Shown here one piece after another: positions 46,701 through 56,224 of a stretch of 64,000 nt of DNA (position 1 is the first letter of the stretch; the number at the start of each line of letters is the position of its first letter). A program made the translations under genes and the position numbers. The notes below the pieces were generated by a model. That model searched no databases, was not told the DNA's origin, and was given only the letters and a program-made list of their open reading frames with translations. Source of the stretch: Psychrobacter sp. Pi2-1 (lineage in GTDB: Bacteria > Pseudomonadota > Gammaproteobacteria > Pseudomonadales > Moraxellaceae); contig NZ_CAJHBO010000005.1 in NCBI RefSeq assembly GCF_904846645.1, positions 100,486-164,485 of the forward strand, written 5' to 3'.

Positions 46701-48124
46701 GAGCGCTCTCCTGTGACTGGGCGGCTAGGGGTAATAAATGGCGCAGTCAAAAATCCTTTAACCGCACCCATGTAGCGAGGAATATCAAACAAGAAAGAAT
46801 CATGTCCGTGCGGCGCGTCAATATTGATATAGCTGACGGGTTTGCCAGTGGCCATCAGCGCATCGACAATCTCTTGCGAGCGCTCAGGTGCAAAACGCCA
46901 GTCAGTAGTAAATGACACGACCAGATACTGGCATTGTGTATGGGCAAAGGCTGCTTTGAGCGCAGAAAGCTCTTGCTGACGATCAGACTCAATATCTTCA
47001 ATCGTCGTTACTGCATCTTCTAACTCACTCTGTGCCTTGGCTTTGCTAGATTCGACTGACGCCGCGATTGAGTCTTCTATTTGCACTGCCGACTCTGTAG
47101 TATCTTTTGCTACGGTTGATGGGTAGTCGCGCGTCGGATCAAAGTAATCTAAGGCTTTGGTCATGAGCAGATAGGTATTGGCATCGAAGTTTTCACTAAA
47201 GCGCTCGCCTTGATAGCGTAGGTAGCTTTCGACCTGAAACTCGACATCGTAGCCGTACATAAATTTGCCAGATTTTAAATCACGACCAAATTTTGCTTTC
47301 ATCGCGTCATCAGTTAAATAGGTAATATGTCCAACCATACGTGCCAATATCAGTCCGCGACGAGGATAAGTGCCTTCTTGTATATAGCGCCCGTCTTTAA
47401 AGTCAGGATCGGATAATATAGATTGGCGCGCCACTTCGTTAAAGGCGATATTTTGAGCAGATAGCTTTGGCGTGCTAGCGATAACTACACAGCGTTTTAA
47501 TCGCTCTGGATAATCAACAGACCATTGTAGCGCTTGCATACCGCCCATTGAGCCGCCGACAATGGCGTGCCAAACGTCAATGCCTAGACGATCTGAGAGC
47601 ATTGCTTGGGTTTTTACCCAGTCTTTAATCGTGATCAGCGGGAAATCAGGGCCATACACTTGTGGCTCATTGCTACTATTTGCATCAAGGCTGTCCGAAC
47701 CAACGCTATCAGGGTTAATAGTGGTAGGCCCTGTTGAACCAAAACAGCTGCCGATATTATTGACACATACTACATAGAACTGATTGGTATCAATCGCTTT
47801 ATTAGGGCCAATCATATTGTCCCACCAGCCTGCTTTTTTATCATCAGCGCTATGGAAGCCAGCTGCATGATGATTGCCCGATAACGCGTGGCAAATCAGA
47901 ATTGCATTTGATTTGTCGCTATTGAGCGTACCGTAAGTCTCTACCATCAAGTCAAAAGAGGGCAGGGTACGGTTGCATTCTAACGTTAAGGGCTCAGAAA
48001 AATGGAAATTCTGAGGCGTAACGACACCCACTGATCCTACAGCACTGTCAATATTGGCTGAGCTATTGGGGTGAGGTTGTGAATCAGGATGCTGGTCACT
48101 GGTATTATCAGAGCGTGCGTTCAA
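46697..48124 (-). CDS. metX: Homoserine O-acyltransferase MetX
   Basis: 475-residue alpha/beta-hydrolase that acylates homoserine in methionine synthesis. Catalytic Ser in [18 protein letters not shown], Asp in [10 protein letters not shown] and His in [12 protein letters not shown]. Early motif [15 protein letters not shown] forms the oxyanion region. It is nearly 100 residues longer than usual because of a polar N-terminus (Asn/Ser/Asp/Pro-rich), a Ser/Asp/Asn-rich loop after [13 protein letters not shown], and an acidic helical insert of about 50 residues (near [18 protein letters not shown]) before the catalytic Asp. The start is TTG, with a GAGGTAGC site; no in-frame ATG precedes the conserved core. 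Acetyl or succinyl donor is not decided. Confidence 0.93.
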   Translation of the reverse strand: MNARSDNTSDQHPDSQPHPNSSANIDSAVGSVGVVTPQNFHFSEPLTLECNRTLPSFDLMVETYGTLNSDKSNAILICHALSGNHHAAGFHSADDKKAGWWDNMIGPNKAIDTNQFYVVCVNNIGSCFGSTGPTTINPDSVGSDSLDANSSNEPQVYGPDFPLITIKDWVKTQAMLSDRLGIDVWHAIVGGSMGGMQALQWSVDYPERLKRCVVIASTPKLSAQNIAFNEVARQSILSDPDFKDGRYIQEGTYPRRGLILARMVGHITYLTDDAMKAKFGRDLKSGKFMYGYDVEFQVESYLRYQGERFSENFDANTYLLMTKALDYFDPTRDYPSTVAKDTTESAVQIEDSIAASVESSKAKAQSELEDAVTTIEDIESDRQQELSALKAAFAHTQCQYLVVSFTTDWRFAPERSQEIVDALMATGKPVSYINIDAPHGHDSFLFDIPRYMGAVKGFLTAPFITPSRPVTGERS

Positions 48125-48511
48125 AGCTACCTCGCAAGACTACAATCATCAATAAAATAAAAGCAAAATAGCACATTGCTAACAGGCTATTTTAGCTACA
48201 CGGTTTTTATAAACTGGGCCTGCCTATTGTATGGTGATGCGCGTTGGAGTACAACCATCGTGCGCGCCTTTCGAGCGTAGTTTTTATGGAACATGCTTTA
48301 TAAATGAATAACGAGTAAGCCGCCAGCATCAAGTAATCAATAGTTAATAAATAGCAACTGCGTATCAAATTGTATAGGGGCGCTTTTAGCCCGCGTCATT
48401 AATGGATAAAATGCTACACTAATGAGATGTCTATTCAACTATGTCTTAACAGTATCGTCTCTTATTACTTTGACCTAACCCTTAATAACTTACTGCTAAT
48501 AAAGTGCTGCT
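48125..48511. other. Divergent interval between metX and hemH
   Basis: 387 bp between divergent genes, holding both promoters. TAAAAT near 48408 is a possible -10 for hemH but lacks a clear -35. No riboswitch (SAM or others) was recognised upstream of metX. Confidence 0.4.
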
Positions 48512-49531
48512 ATGAAACCTAAATTGCCCCCACGTATTGCCGTTTTGTTAGTGAATCTTGGTACACCAGATGAGCCAACGGCACCTGCCGTACGTCGCTA
48601 CCTCAAACAGTTTTTGTCAGACCCACGAGTAATCGAGATTCCCAAATTTCTATGGGCTATTATTCTGAATCTATTTGTCTTGCCGAGTCGTCCTAAACGC
48701 GTAGCAAAGGCTTACGCTAGTATTTGGGAAGGTGACTCACCGATTCGTAAAATACTAAAAAGCCAAGTTGAGCTATTAGAACCACGTTTGGCCGATAGTG
48801 TGGCACCATTTCGTGTCTCTGTGCATCCTGCGATGAGCTATGGTAATCCTGGTTTGCCTGATGTCATGGATGCGCTACGCGGTGAAGGGGTTGATCACTT
48901 TGTCATTCTGCCATTGTTTCCGCAGTACTCTGCCTCTTCAGGCGGTGCGGTATATGATGCGCTGACGAAATGGACGCTCAAGCAACGCAACTTGCCAAAT
49001 TATACGATTGTCAAAGACTACTTTGCTCATCCACTATATATTCAAGCTTTGGCCAACTCTATTCGCCGTTTTCAAGAGAAGCATGGCAAGCCTGAAAAAT
49101 TGATGTTTAGTTTTCATGGTATTCCGCAGCCTTATGCTGATAAAGGTGATCCGTATCCTAAACGTTGTAAATGTACGGCTGCGCAAGTGGCGCATGAACT
49201 TGGCCTAACAAAAGATGAGTGGATTATCAGCTTCCAGTCACGCTTTGGTAAGCAAGAGTGGGTTAAGCCATATACTGATGTGGTGTTGGAAGATTGGGGT
49301 CAGTCAGGTGTGCGCTCGGTACAGGTAATTAGTCCGGCGTTTTCAGCAGACTGTCTAGAGACACTAGAAGAGCTAGCCATTGAAAACCGTGATAACTTCC
49401 TTAATGCTGGCGGGCAAGAGTATCATTATATCCCTGCATTAAACCTTGATGAGACACATATTGAGTTGCTTGAAGCGTTGAGCTTACCTTTGGTAAAAGG
49501 TTGGGCTGGCACGTTAGATGGATGGGTTTAG
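48512..49531 (+). CDS. hemH: Ferrochelatase
   Basis: 339-residue enzyme that inserts ferrous iron into protoporphyrin IX, the last step of haem synthesis. It has [22 protein letters not shown] at the N-terminus, the porphyrin-binding [12 protein letters not shown], the metal-binding His in [20 protein letters not shown] and the acidic [15 protein letters not shown] with catalytic Glu residues. Length is normal. Single gene, followed by a terminator. Confidence 0.97.
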   Translation: MKPKLPPRIAVLLVNLGTPDEPTAPAVRRYLKQFLSDPRVIEIPKFLWAIILNLFVLPSRPKRVAKAYASIWEGDSPIRKILKSQVELLEPRLADSVAPFRVSVHPAMSYGNPGLPDVMDALRGEGVDHFVILPLFPQYSASSGGAVYDALTKWTLKQRNLPNYTIVKDYFAHPLYIQALANSIRRFQEKHGKPEKLMFSFHGIPQPYADKGDPYPKRCKCTAAQVAHELGLTKDEWIISFQSRFGKQEWVKPYTDVVLEDWGQSGVRSVQVISPAFSADCLETLEELAIENRDNFLNAGGQEYHYIPALNLDETHIELLEALSLPLVKGWAGTLDGWV

Positions 49532-49572
49532 TTAGTCGAGAGTAGTTGTATTGGTGCGTTAAATAGTAGAAT

Positions 49573-49609
49573 AAAAAAGCACGCTTAATATAGTTAAGCG
49601 TGCTTTTTT
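49573..49609. terminator. Bidirectional terminator between hemH and the (LDN) repeat gene
   Basis: Perfect 16-bp stem (AAAAAAGCACGCTTAA / TTAAGCGTGCTTTTTT), 5-nt loop, between convergent genes. Confidence 0.92.
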
Positions 49610-49644
49610 GGTTTAGAGGGGTAGGTCAACAATCGTATTAAGTT

Positions 49645-50082
49645 CTAAAAATCATCATCGTTGCTACGTTCGGCCGCTTCTCTATCAACAATATCCATCG
49701 CATCTGGATAATCGCTGTCATCGAGGTTATCCTGAACCAAAATCTCATCGACACGTGACTCATCGATATTTTGACGATGCGCAGGTGTTAGTCCTTGGGT
49801 CGCATCACTACCGACTTCTGAGTTATTAAATCCCGCACTATTATCAATCACATCATCGTTATCGATGGTATGCAGCATAGGATTGTCCAAATCAACCAAT
49901 TGGTTGTCTGGTTCATCCTGATTATTGTTATCTAAGTTATCTAAGTTATCTAAGTTATCTAAGTTATCTAAGTTATCTAAGTTATCTAAGTTATCTAAGC
50001 TATCGACGTTGTCATTATTGTCACGACGATTACCGTCAATATGATCCATCTCTTCTGGAAGTGGGTTTTTTGAATTTTCCAT
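49645..50082 (-). CDS. Acidic protein with (Leu-Asp-Asn)8 repeat, unknown function
   Basis: 145 residues, highly acidic and Asn/Asp-rich, with no membrane helix or signal peptide. Eight perfect LDN triplets occupy residues 28-51. The rest is disordered in appearance, with acidic segments (NLDDSDYPDAMDIVDREAA) and a C-terminus of NDDDF. The start at 50082 has a TAAGGA site; an upstream in-frame Met at 50121 is less likely. I do not recognise the family. The perfect 9-bp repeats imply recent expansion, so the protein length may vary between strains. Confidence 0.75.
   Translation of the reverse strand: MENSKNPLPEEMDHIDGNRRDNNDNVDSLDNLDNLDNLDNLDNLDNLDNLDNNNQDEPDNQLVDLDNPMLHTIDNDDVIDNSAGFNNSEVGSDATQGLTPAHRQNIDESRVDEILVQDNLDDSDYPDAMDIVDREAAERSNDDDF
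49928..49999. repeat. 9-bp tandem repeat, eight perfect copies
   Basis: TTATCTAAG repeated eight times without change (72 bp), inside the acidic-protein gene and encoding LDN in its frame. Unit length is a multiple of three, so copy-number change keeps the frame. Confidence 0.95.
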
Positions 50083-50366
50083 GAGTAATTCCTTATTGTA
50101 GTTATTAGATGTCGCCATCATTAGGAGTAAAAATATCGCGCTGACTTGTTAAAGCATCGCTCATTGCAATGTAGATAATATGCTTCTCAGTTTGTACGCT
50201 TAATCAACTTTGCACTAGTAGTAAGGTGTGACAGGATGTTCAAAAAATGTAAGACGATAATTAGAACGCAAAACGGCTACTCAAGATGAGTAGCCGTAAT
50301 TGTTTATAAAATTTCTACTAAGTCTTTGTACGATAGCAAGATTGCTAAATAATAAAACTTATAATT

Positions 50367-50903
50367 TTAATTATTGGCGTGGTCGAACTTGTAATTTAAC
50401 TTCTGTACCAGACATGACTGATAGTCAGCCAGTTTAAATCGCCATAAATAGGTCAGGGCAATACCATAAATGGCAGTCTCAGCCAGCTCTTCGACAATTT
50501 CACCAAATGTATGCGGAAACATAATAGCGTTCTCACCCATGTATTGAATGATAGCCAGTACAGTAACGCTAAGATAGAGCGAAACGGGCACGTTTTTTAG
50601 CACTGCCCATAGGTAATGCCTCGAGTAGACCAGCAAACCAAGCGCGACGAGATAGATAACGGTAAGGACGCTGTCCTCCCACCAGTCATAAGACTGACCA
50701 AGCATCGAAAAATCGCTTGGAACCAGTAAGTCTAGTAGATAGTTCAACTCTCGACGAATGACAGAAACAAATATAAGTACTGCTGCTAGCCAAAAAGCCT
50801 TAATTTGTTTGACATGACTTTTCATAACATATTGTGAACTGCGCAATAGGCATATTATCAAAAGTATAATGCCAGGGACTTCAATGATGCCATCTGAACT
50901 CAA
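50367..50903 (-). CDS. Polytopic membrane protein of unknown function
   Basis: 178 residues with about four or five membrane helices: GIILLIICLL, FWLAAVLIFVSVI, VLTVIYLVALGLLVY, LYLSVTVLAIIQYMG and ETAIYGIALTYLW. Conserved-looking polar residues sit between helices (RRELNYLLD, WWEDS, GENAIMFPHTFGEIVEEL). I cannot assign a family. The start is TTG at 50903, preceded by AGGAG; the first internal ATG, at 50825, has no binding site and would remove the first helix. It lies beyond the polA terminator and is probably transcribed alone. Confidence 0.75.
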   Translation of the reverse strand: MSSDGIIEVPGIILLIICLLRSSQYVMKSHVKQIKAFWLAAVLIFVSVIRRELNYLLDLLVPSDFSMLGQSYDWWEDSVLTVIYLVALGLLVYSRHYLWAVLKNVPVSLYLSVTVLAIIQYMGENAIMFPHTFGEIVEELAETAIYGIALTYLWRFKLADYQSCLVQKLNYKFDHANN

Positions 50904-50944
50904 AATAACTGGCTCCTGCGTATCAAAAAGAATGTGTTAAAAAC

Positions 50945-50975
50945 AAAAAAGTGAGCCCAAAGGCTCACTTTAAAG
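50945..50975 (-). terminator. Terminator downstream of polA
   Basis: Stem AAGTGAGCC / GGCTCACTT with a 4-nt loop. On the minus strand it is followed by a T-rich run (TTTTTTGTTTTT), as expected for termination of leftward transcription. Confidence 0.8.
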
Positions 50976-51135
50976 CAAAAAATATCGAATAGTTAGGGTT
51001 TAACAGATGACCTATTATAAACCCCGTACCTAGATATTACTGTTATGAAATATAACTAACTGGTCATAAGTGATTGTTAATATAAACAATATATAATGAA
51101 TTATTGTAGTGTTAGTTATCAAAAACTGTCATATC

Positions 51136-51165
51136 TGCAAGGTACATCGATAATCATACCTTGCA
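51136..51165 (-). terminator. Hairpin just after polA stop
   Basis: TGCAAGGTA / TACCTTGCA with a 12-nt loop, about 26 bp past the polA stop. The T-run on the minus strand comes only about ten bases later, so it may be a weak first terminator or a 3'-end stabiliser. Confidence 0.4.
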
Positions 51166-51190
51166 TGCTTGATAAAATGGCAGTTAGTGA

Positions 51191-54169
51191 TTAGTGCGCC
51201 TCATCCCAGTTTTGACCGCTATCAGTCTCGACTAATAAAGGTACTGCAAAGTCTACATTCCAGCCTTTTTCTACTGCTGTAGTCGTCAATACGTCTTGCA
51301 TAGCATTAGTAATTAGCTGGCTAACTTCGTCTACTTTATCGGCATCTACTTCAAACACCAATTCATCGTGAACCTGTAGCAGCATTTTGGCTTGTTCTTT
51401 TGGCAGCACTTTATCAACGGCAATCATAGCAAGCTTGATTAAATCGGCAGCAGAGCCTTGTAGTGGGGCGTTAATCGCCGCGCGCTCAGCACCTTGCTTG
51501 ACCATACGATTACTATGATTGATATCAGGCGTATAGAGCTTACGGCCCAATATTGTTTCGACATAACCTTGTTCATAGGCGCTGGCACGAGTATTGATCA
51601 TATAGTTTTTGACGCCTGGATAACGCTCAAAGTACATATCGATATAGTCTTGTGCCTCGCCGCGGCTCATCTGTAGCTGCTTGGCAAGTCCAAAGGCACT
51701 CATTCCGTATAACAGACCAAAATTAATGGCTTTAGCATTACGACGTTCGGTCGAAGTGACGTCTGCGACATCCTTACCAAGTACTTCGGCAGCGGTGGCC
51801 GCGTGAATATCTAACCCTTCGTTAAAGGCATGGGTTAGGTTTTTATCACCTGAGAAGTGCGCCATTAGACGCAACTCAATTTGTGAATAATCCGCAGCCA
51901 AAATAACGCGACCTTCTGGTGCGATAAAAGCTTGACGAATGAGACGACCAGTCGCAGTACGAATCGGGATGTTTTGTAAGTTAGGATCTGTCGATGACAA
52001 ACGCCCAGTGCTCGTTAATGCCTGATGGTAGCTGGTATGTACGCGATCGGTTTCGCTATCCGCAACATTATCTAGCGCATCAGTATAAGTGCTTTTGAGC
52101 TTAGATAGTCCGCGATACTCTAAGGTAATATCGACCAATGGATGATCGATTTTTGATAGTACCGCCTCACCAGTCGAGTATTGACCAGACTTGGTTTTTT
52201 TACCACCAGCAACGCCTAGCTTTTCAAACAGCATCTCACCGAGCTGCTTAGGAGAGCCAAGATTGAACTCTTCACCAGCTACTTCATAAGCGCGTTTTTC
52301 TAGGGCGATAATTTCTTCATCGAAGCGTTTTGATAGCTCGTTCAAGAATGAACGTTTAATCAAAATGCCATGCGCTTCCATTTGGCAAAGTATCTCTGCC
52401 GTTGGAATCTCTAGCTCGTGTAGCAATTTGGCATTATTGGCATCGTTAGCCAGCTCAACGCTGAACACGTCAAATAATTGATAGGTGATGTCGGCATCTT
52501 CACAAGCATAGTCGCTCGCGATATCGATGGCCACTTGGTCAAAGGTAACTTGTTTAGCGCCTTTACCTGCTACATCTTCAAAGCTAATGGTTTGCGTTTG
52601 CAGATAATGGCGTGCCAAATCATCCATACCGTGGCGAGTGGCTGCCGCATTGATGACGTAGCTGGCAAGCATGGTGTCCATTGCCCAGTTATTTGGCTGC
52701 TCATGTATGGCGCCAACTAGGTCGATATCATAGTGAGCGAGGATATGCGCATCATACTTTAGATGTTGACCGATTTTACCGATATTTGGGTTCTCTAGTA
52801 CAGGTTTTAAGCGAGCTAATACTGTATCGCGATCAAGCTGCTTGGCTATTAGCTCATCACCTTCTAGGCTATGCGTAAGCGGAATGTAATACGCTTCATG
52901 TGCTTGCAATGCGAAAGATAAACCGACGATTTGTGCATCACGCCAATGAACGCTAGTGGTTTCGGTATCAATGACAAAGTGCGGAGCAGCTTCTAATAGT
53001 TCTACCAAGCTATCAAACGCTGGCTTGTCGAGTACAGAGTGCCACGCTTTATCATGGTTAGTACTGTCTTTGATGCTGTCGGTATTGGTGGATTGGAGCG
53101 ATTTTGCTACCTGTGCCTGTGACTCAGTATTGGCTTGGCTATCAGCAACACTTTTAGAGCCATTAGCAGGGTGATTGGGATGATCAAGCGATGCCAGCTC
53201 ATTTCTAAACTCAAGCTCATTATATAAGTCGCGCAATTCATCTATATGCGCACAAGGATCGGTATTGATTTTTAGATCATTCCAATCTTGACCGATGGCT
53301 AAGTTAGTGACGATGGTAGCAAGCTTTCTGTTAAAAGGAATGTCGTCGGCGTGTTCAATCAGACCTTTCGCCCCGCGACCTTTAATAAAGCCGATATGCT
53401 TGAGCATATTTTCGATATCACCATACTCAACGAGCAGGTCTTTAGCGGTCTTTTTACCGATACCAGGTACGCCTTTAATACCGTCAGAGGCATCACCCAT
53501 TAGCGTTAAGAAATCGATCATTTGGTTTGGGTTAATACCGAATTTATCGATTACCGCTGGTGTATCCGTGACTTTACCCGTAAAGCTGTCTTCCAGTATC
53601 ACGCAGTCGTTGACCAGCTGCATCATGTCTTTATCACCCGTCGAGATGACCACATGATGACCTTGCTCGACAGCGCGATGGGCAAGTGTACCGATAATAT
53701 CATCCGCTTCTGCACCTTCGATACGCAACAGCGGAATACCTAATGCGGTGACCAAACGATGAATATAAGGTATCTGCTCTACCAGCTCGACATCGATGGG
53801 CGGGCGAGCAGCCTTGTAATCAGCAGACATATGATGGCGAAAAGTCGGTGATTTGGTATCGAAGCAAACAGCCATATGAGTAGGGTGATAGCGACGCATC
53901 AGTTTTAGTAGTGCGTTGAGTGTACCGCGTATCGCATTGGTGATTAAGCCCTGCGAGTTTTGCATGGTTTTTGGCAAGGCGTGATAAGTGCGGAACAGAT
54001 AATAGGATCCATCAACCAAAATAAAAGGCGGCTGATCTTTGTCTACATGACTGGTATTCATTAGCGCCACGTTAGGCATGCTATCGAAGTTCGGTAATGC
54101 TTTGGGGTCAAGCGCTTGGTGAGAGTTGTGGTCGTTATCGGTGGTATTGTCAGCTATGTCATCAGTCAT
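51191..54169 (-). CDS. polA: DNA polymerase I
   Basis: 992-residue repair and Okazaki-fragment polymerase with three domains. The 5' nuclease (FILVDGSYYLFRTYHAL; EADDIIGTLA; GDKDMMQLV; GDASDGIKGVPGIGKKTA) is followed by a polar spacer, then a 3'-5' exonuclease with the DxE pair intact in FVIDTETTSVHW, and the polymerase domain (DYSQIELRLMAHFSGD; RRNAKAINFGLLYGMSAFGLA; LLQVHDELVFEV). Proofreading residues are therefore present. The ATG at 54169 was chosen; a GTG three codons upstream is possible. Slightly longer than E. coli PolA because of N-terminal and spacer additions. Confidence 0.97.
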   Translation of the reverse strand: MTDDIADNTTDNDHNSHQALDPKALPNFDSMPNVALMNTSHVDKDQPPFILVDGSYYLFRTYHALPKTMQNSQGLITNAIRGTLNALLKLMRRYHPTHMAVCFDTKSPTFRHHMSADYKAARPPIDVELVEQIPYIHRLVTALGIPLLRIEGAEADDIIGTLAHRAVEQGHHVVISTGDKDMMQLVNDCVILEDSFTGKVTDTPAVIDKFGINPNQMIDFLTLMGDASDGIKGVPGIGKKTAKDLLVEYGDIENMLKHIGFIKGRGAKGLIEHADDIPFNRKLATIVTNLAIGQDWNDLKINTDPCAHIDELRDLYNELEFRNELASLDHPNHPANGSKSVADSQANTESQAQVAKSLQSTNTDSIKDSTNHDKAWHSVLDKPAFDSLVELLEAAPHFVIDTETTSVHWRDAQIVGLSFALQAHEAYYIPLTHSLEGDELIAKQLDRDTVLARLKPVLENPNIGKIGQHLKYDAHILAHYDIDLVGAIHEQPNNWAMDTMLASYVINAAATRHGMDDLARHYLQTQTISFEDVAGKGAKQVTFDQVAIDIASDYACEDADITYQLFDVFSVELANDANNAKLLHELEIPTAEILCQMEAHGILIKRSFLNELSKRFDEEIIALEKRAYEVAGEEFNLGSPKQLGEMLFEKLGVAGGKKTKSGQYSTGEAVLSKIDHPLVDITLEYRGLSKLKSTYTDALDNVADSETDRVHTSYHQALTSTGRLSSTDPNLQNIPIRTATGRLIRQAFIAPEGRVILAADYSQIELRLMAHFSGDKNLTHAFNEGLDIHAATAAEVLGKDVADVTSTERRNAKAINFGLLYGMSAFGLAKQLQMSRGEAQDYIDMYFERYPGVKNYMINTRASAYEQGYVETILGRKLYTPDINHSNRMVKQGAERAAINAPLQGSAADLIKLAMIAVDKVLPKEQAKMLLQVHDELVFEVDADKVDEVSQLITNAMQDVLTTTAVEKGWNVDFAVPLLVETDSGQNWDEAH

Positions 54170-54340
54170 AAAAGTCACTTATCAGCTATTAGATAAAAAT
54201 ATATACGCTTATTATAACGATAAAATTAGCGCGTGCCGAACTGCTTAACCGTTACGAGATGTTCTATCGTGTTCTTTTTTATTGAAATCTACACTGAGTT
54301 TTCGATATTTCATGTCTAGGATAAATAAATTGCTAAAAAC

Positions 54341-54372
54341 AAAAAAAGAACCCAGATAATCTGAGTTCTTTT
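54341..54372 (-). terminator. Terminator downstream of ohr
   Basis: Stem AAAAGAACcCAGAT / ATCTGaGTTCTTTT with a short loop. The minus-strand flank is a long T-run, so it ends leftward ohr transcription. Confidence 0.82.
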
Positions 54373-54435
54373 GGTATTGGATGACTATCGGCTATTTGTT
54401 ATTAAATAGATGTTAATAACGAGTCTCTGAATGCA

Positions 54436-54849
54436 TTATTTTACTTCTGATGAGACTTCGACATCGATGTTACCGCTGGTTGCTTTCGAATATGGGCATA
54501 CTTCATGCGCTTTTTCGACCAATTTTTGGATCTCGTCAGCAGATAGGTCTGTATTATCAGCGATGACGTGAATTTTTACGGCAAGCTTATATTCATGATT
54601 GTCACCTTGTAGTAGGTCTACAGAGGTCTCAACAGTTGAGCCAAATGTTGCGCTTTCCATTTTCTTAACTACGCCTAAAGCGCCATCAAAACAAGCGCCA
54701 TAACCCATCGCAAGTAATTGCTCAGGATTATTACCTTTTTCATTAGCGCCTGGTGGTACCATATTGATTTCAAGATCGCTATCGCTTAAGGTTGCTGTAC
54801 CCATGCGGCCGCCAGTAACAGTAGATTTGGTAGAGTATAGAGATTTCAT
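54436..54849 (-). CDS. ohr: Organic hydroperoxide resistance protein Ohr
   Basis: 137-residue thiol peroxidase of the OsmC/Ohr family that reduces organic hydroperoxides. The peroxidatic Cys is in GYGACFDGALGVV and the resolving Cys in AHEVCPYSKATSGN; the catalytic Glu/Arg region includes PPGANEKGNNPEQLLAMG. The PPGANEKGNNPEQL segment separates Ohr from OsmC. An ohrR repressor gene is not adjacent. It is a single gene. Confidence 0.94.
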   Translation of the reverse strand: MKSLYSTKSTVTGGRMGTATLSDSDLEINMVPPGANEKGNNPEQLLAMGYGACFDGALGVVKKMESATFGSTVETSVDLLQGDNHEYKLAVKIHVIADNTDLSADEIQKLVEKAHEVCPYSKATSGNIDVEVSSEVK

Positions 54850-55116
54850 GACACATCCTTTGTTGTAAGTTTTAATGTTTATATTTAAGTGGTAAATCTT
54901 AATATGAAACTTAGCATAACAAATCGCTCACGCAGCTCAGTGCATAGAGAGTAAATATATACTGCTAGTTTGTAAATGAGATTTCGAGCTCAGTTTTATT
55001 CGTTTTTATATTTACAAGCTTATCTTATAGGCGTCAAAGAGGTACAATAGCGGTAATGAGCCATATATACGTTATCAGTACGGATAATAGAATCTGAATC
55101 ATAAGGACATTGTTTG

Positions 55117-56019
55117 ATGAATAGATGGATTGCGATACCTAGTGTTTGTTTTTTGACGACGATTGCTTTGATAGGATGCGAAGAAGAAGACGGCGCTTAT
55201 GGGTCGGCTAGTAGCAAGATTACATTGACAAGTTTTGCTAATAGTTATGATAGCAAAGCCAATGCTACGGCAGTTGCGCGAATTGATGAAACGTATCGTA
55301 CTGGTGCGCGCGAGATCAAAACAACCAATCTCATCAACAGTTATAGCAATCAAAGCCTGAATGATTTAGACAGAACCGTGCTAGCAGATGACTTCGAGGG
55401 TCGACTTGAAAATAAAGACATCGAGGTTGATAATCGGACGGTCAAACGCCCTATTTATGAAAAAAACACCAACAACCAGCTAGACTACCAAACCACTTAT
55501 AAGACGCTTAACTTATCAGGGCTGCGTGCGAACAGCTATGTTGCTAGTACAAATATGAACAATAGATACGGTATTATTACCGACTTAAACAACTATTCTG
55601 AAATTCCGACCAATGTTGCTTTTCCTGAAGGATCGGTTTGTTATATCCCTGTGGTAACCAGTGAGCGTTCGTTTTTGGCATTTAATGAGAAAAACAAGAC
55701 TGGTTACGCCTCAATAGAAAGATGGATTGAAGTGGCCAAAACCCGCTTTAGTGCAGATAGAGATCACAGAACTTCTCAGTTCGGAGTGGGCGTAGGCAAT
55801 CAGCAACAAGCCGCGCAAGTTATGTTTTTTGAGTACGATGATCAGCCTGCTTATGAATATAGCGGTGTTGAATACGGAAAAGACGTCTATGAAGCAAACT
55901 ATGTCGCCAAAGGTAGTACCGATCCGAACACAGACAGTCGTTTTGACGTAGTCGATTGTACAATCGTCAATGAAGTGGCTGGCGACTTCTTAGCTGAGCA
56001 AATCGAACGCTACTACTGA
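55117..56019 (+). CDS. Lipoprotein of unknown function
   Basis: 300-residue lipoprotein: short N-region, hydrophobic segment and lipobox ALIGC with the lipidated Cys at residue 21, followed by EEED. Acidic residues directly after Cys do not match the strict Asp+2 inner-membrane retention rule, so outer membrane is possible. The mature part has two further cysteines (GSVCYIP and VVDCTIV), which may form a disulfide, and many Asn, Thr and Tyr. No family recognised. The ATG at 55117 follows AAGGA; the TTG three bases upstream is discounted. Confidence 0.8.
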   Translation: MNRWIAIPSVCFLTTIALIGCEEEDGAYGSASSKITLTSFANSYDSKANATAVARIDETYRTGAREIKTTNLINSYSNQSLNDLDRTVLADDFEGRLENKDIEVDNRTVKRPIYEKNTNNQLDYQTTYKTLNLSGLRANSYVASTNMNNRYGIITDLNNYSEIPTNVAFPEGSVCYIPVVTSERSFLAFNEKNKTGYASIERWIEVAKTRFSADRDHRTSQFGVGVGNQQQAAQVMFFEYDDQPAYEYSGVEYGKDVYEANYVAKGSTDPNTDSRFDVVDCTIVNEVAGDFLAEQIERYY

Positions 56020-56077
56020 GATGAATTGATGGCTATTAGTCGTGCTACTCAAGCATGATAATCGCAATTAGAAAGCC

Positions 56078-56118
56078 AAAAAACACGCTTCGTTTAAATA
56101 ACGGGGCGTGTTTTTTTA
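56078..56118 (+). terminator. Terminator after the lipoprotein gene
   Basis: Stem AAAACACGCtTCG / CGgGGCGTGTTTT with one mismatch, 9-nt loop, T-run. Confidence 0.82.
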
Positions 56119-56224
56119 TACGCTAATTCTGCACCCTGATGCTAAATCCGCTACAATACACCCATTATTTATTTTATTTGTTTAGAGTCACTTCTAAATC
56201 ACATAACTGTTGAAGCTGAAAATT

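Noticed and set aside
49928..49999. CRISPR-like repeat array
   Set aside because: Units are 9 bp and directly adjacent with no spacers; it is a coding tandem repeat.
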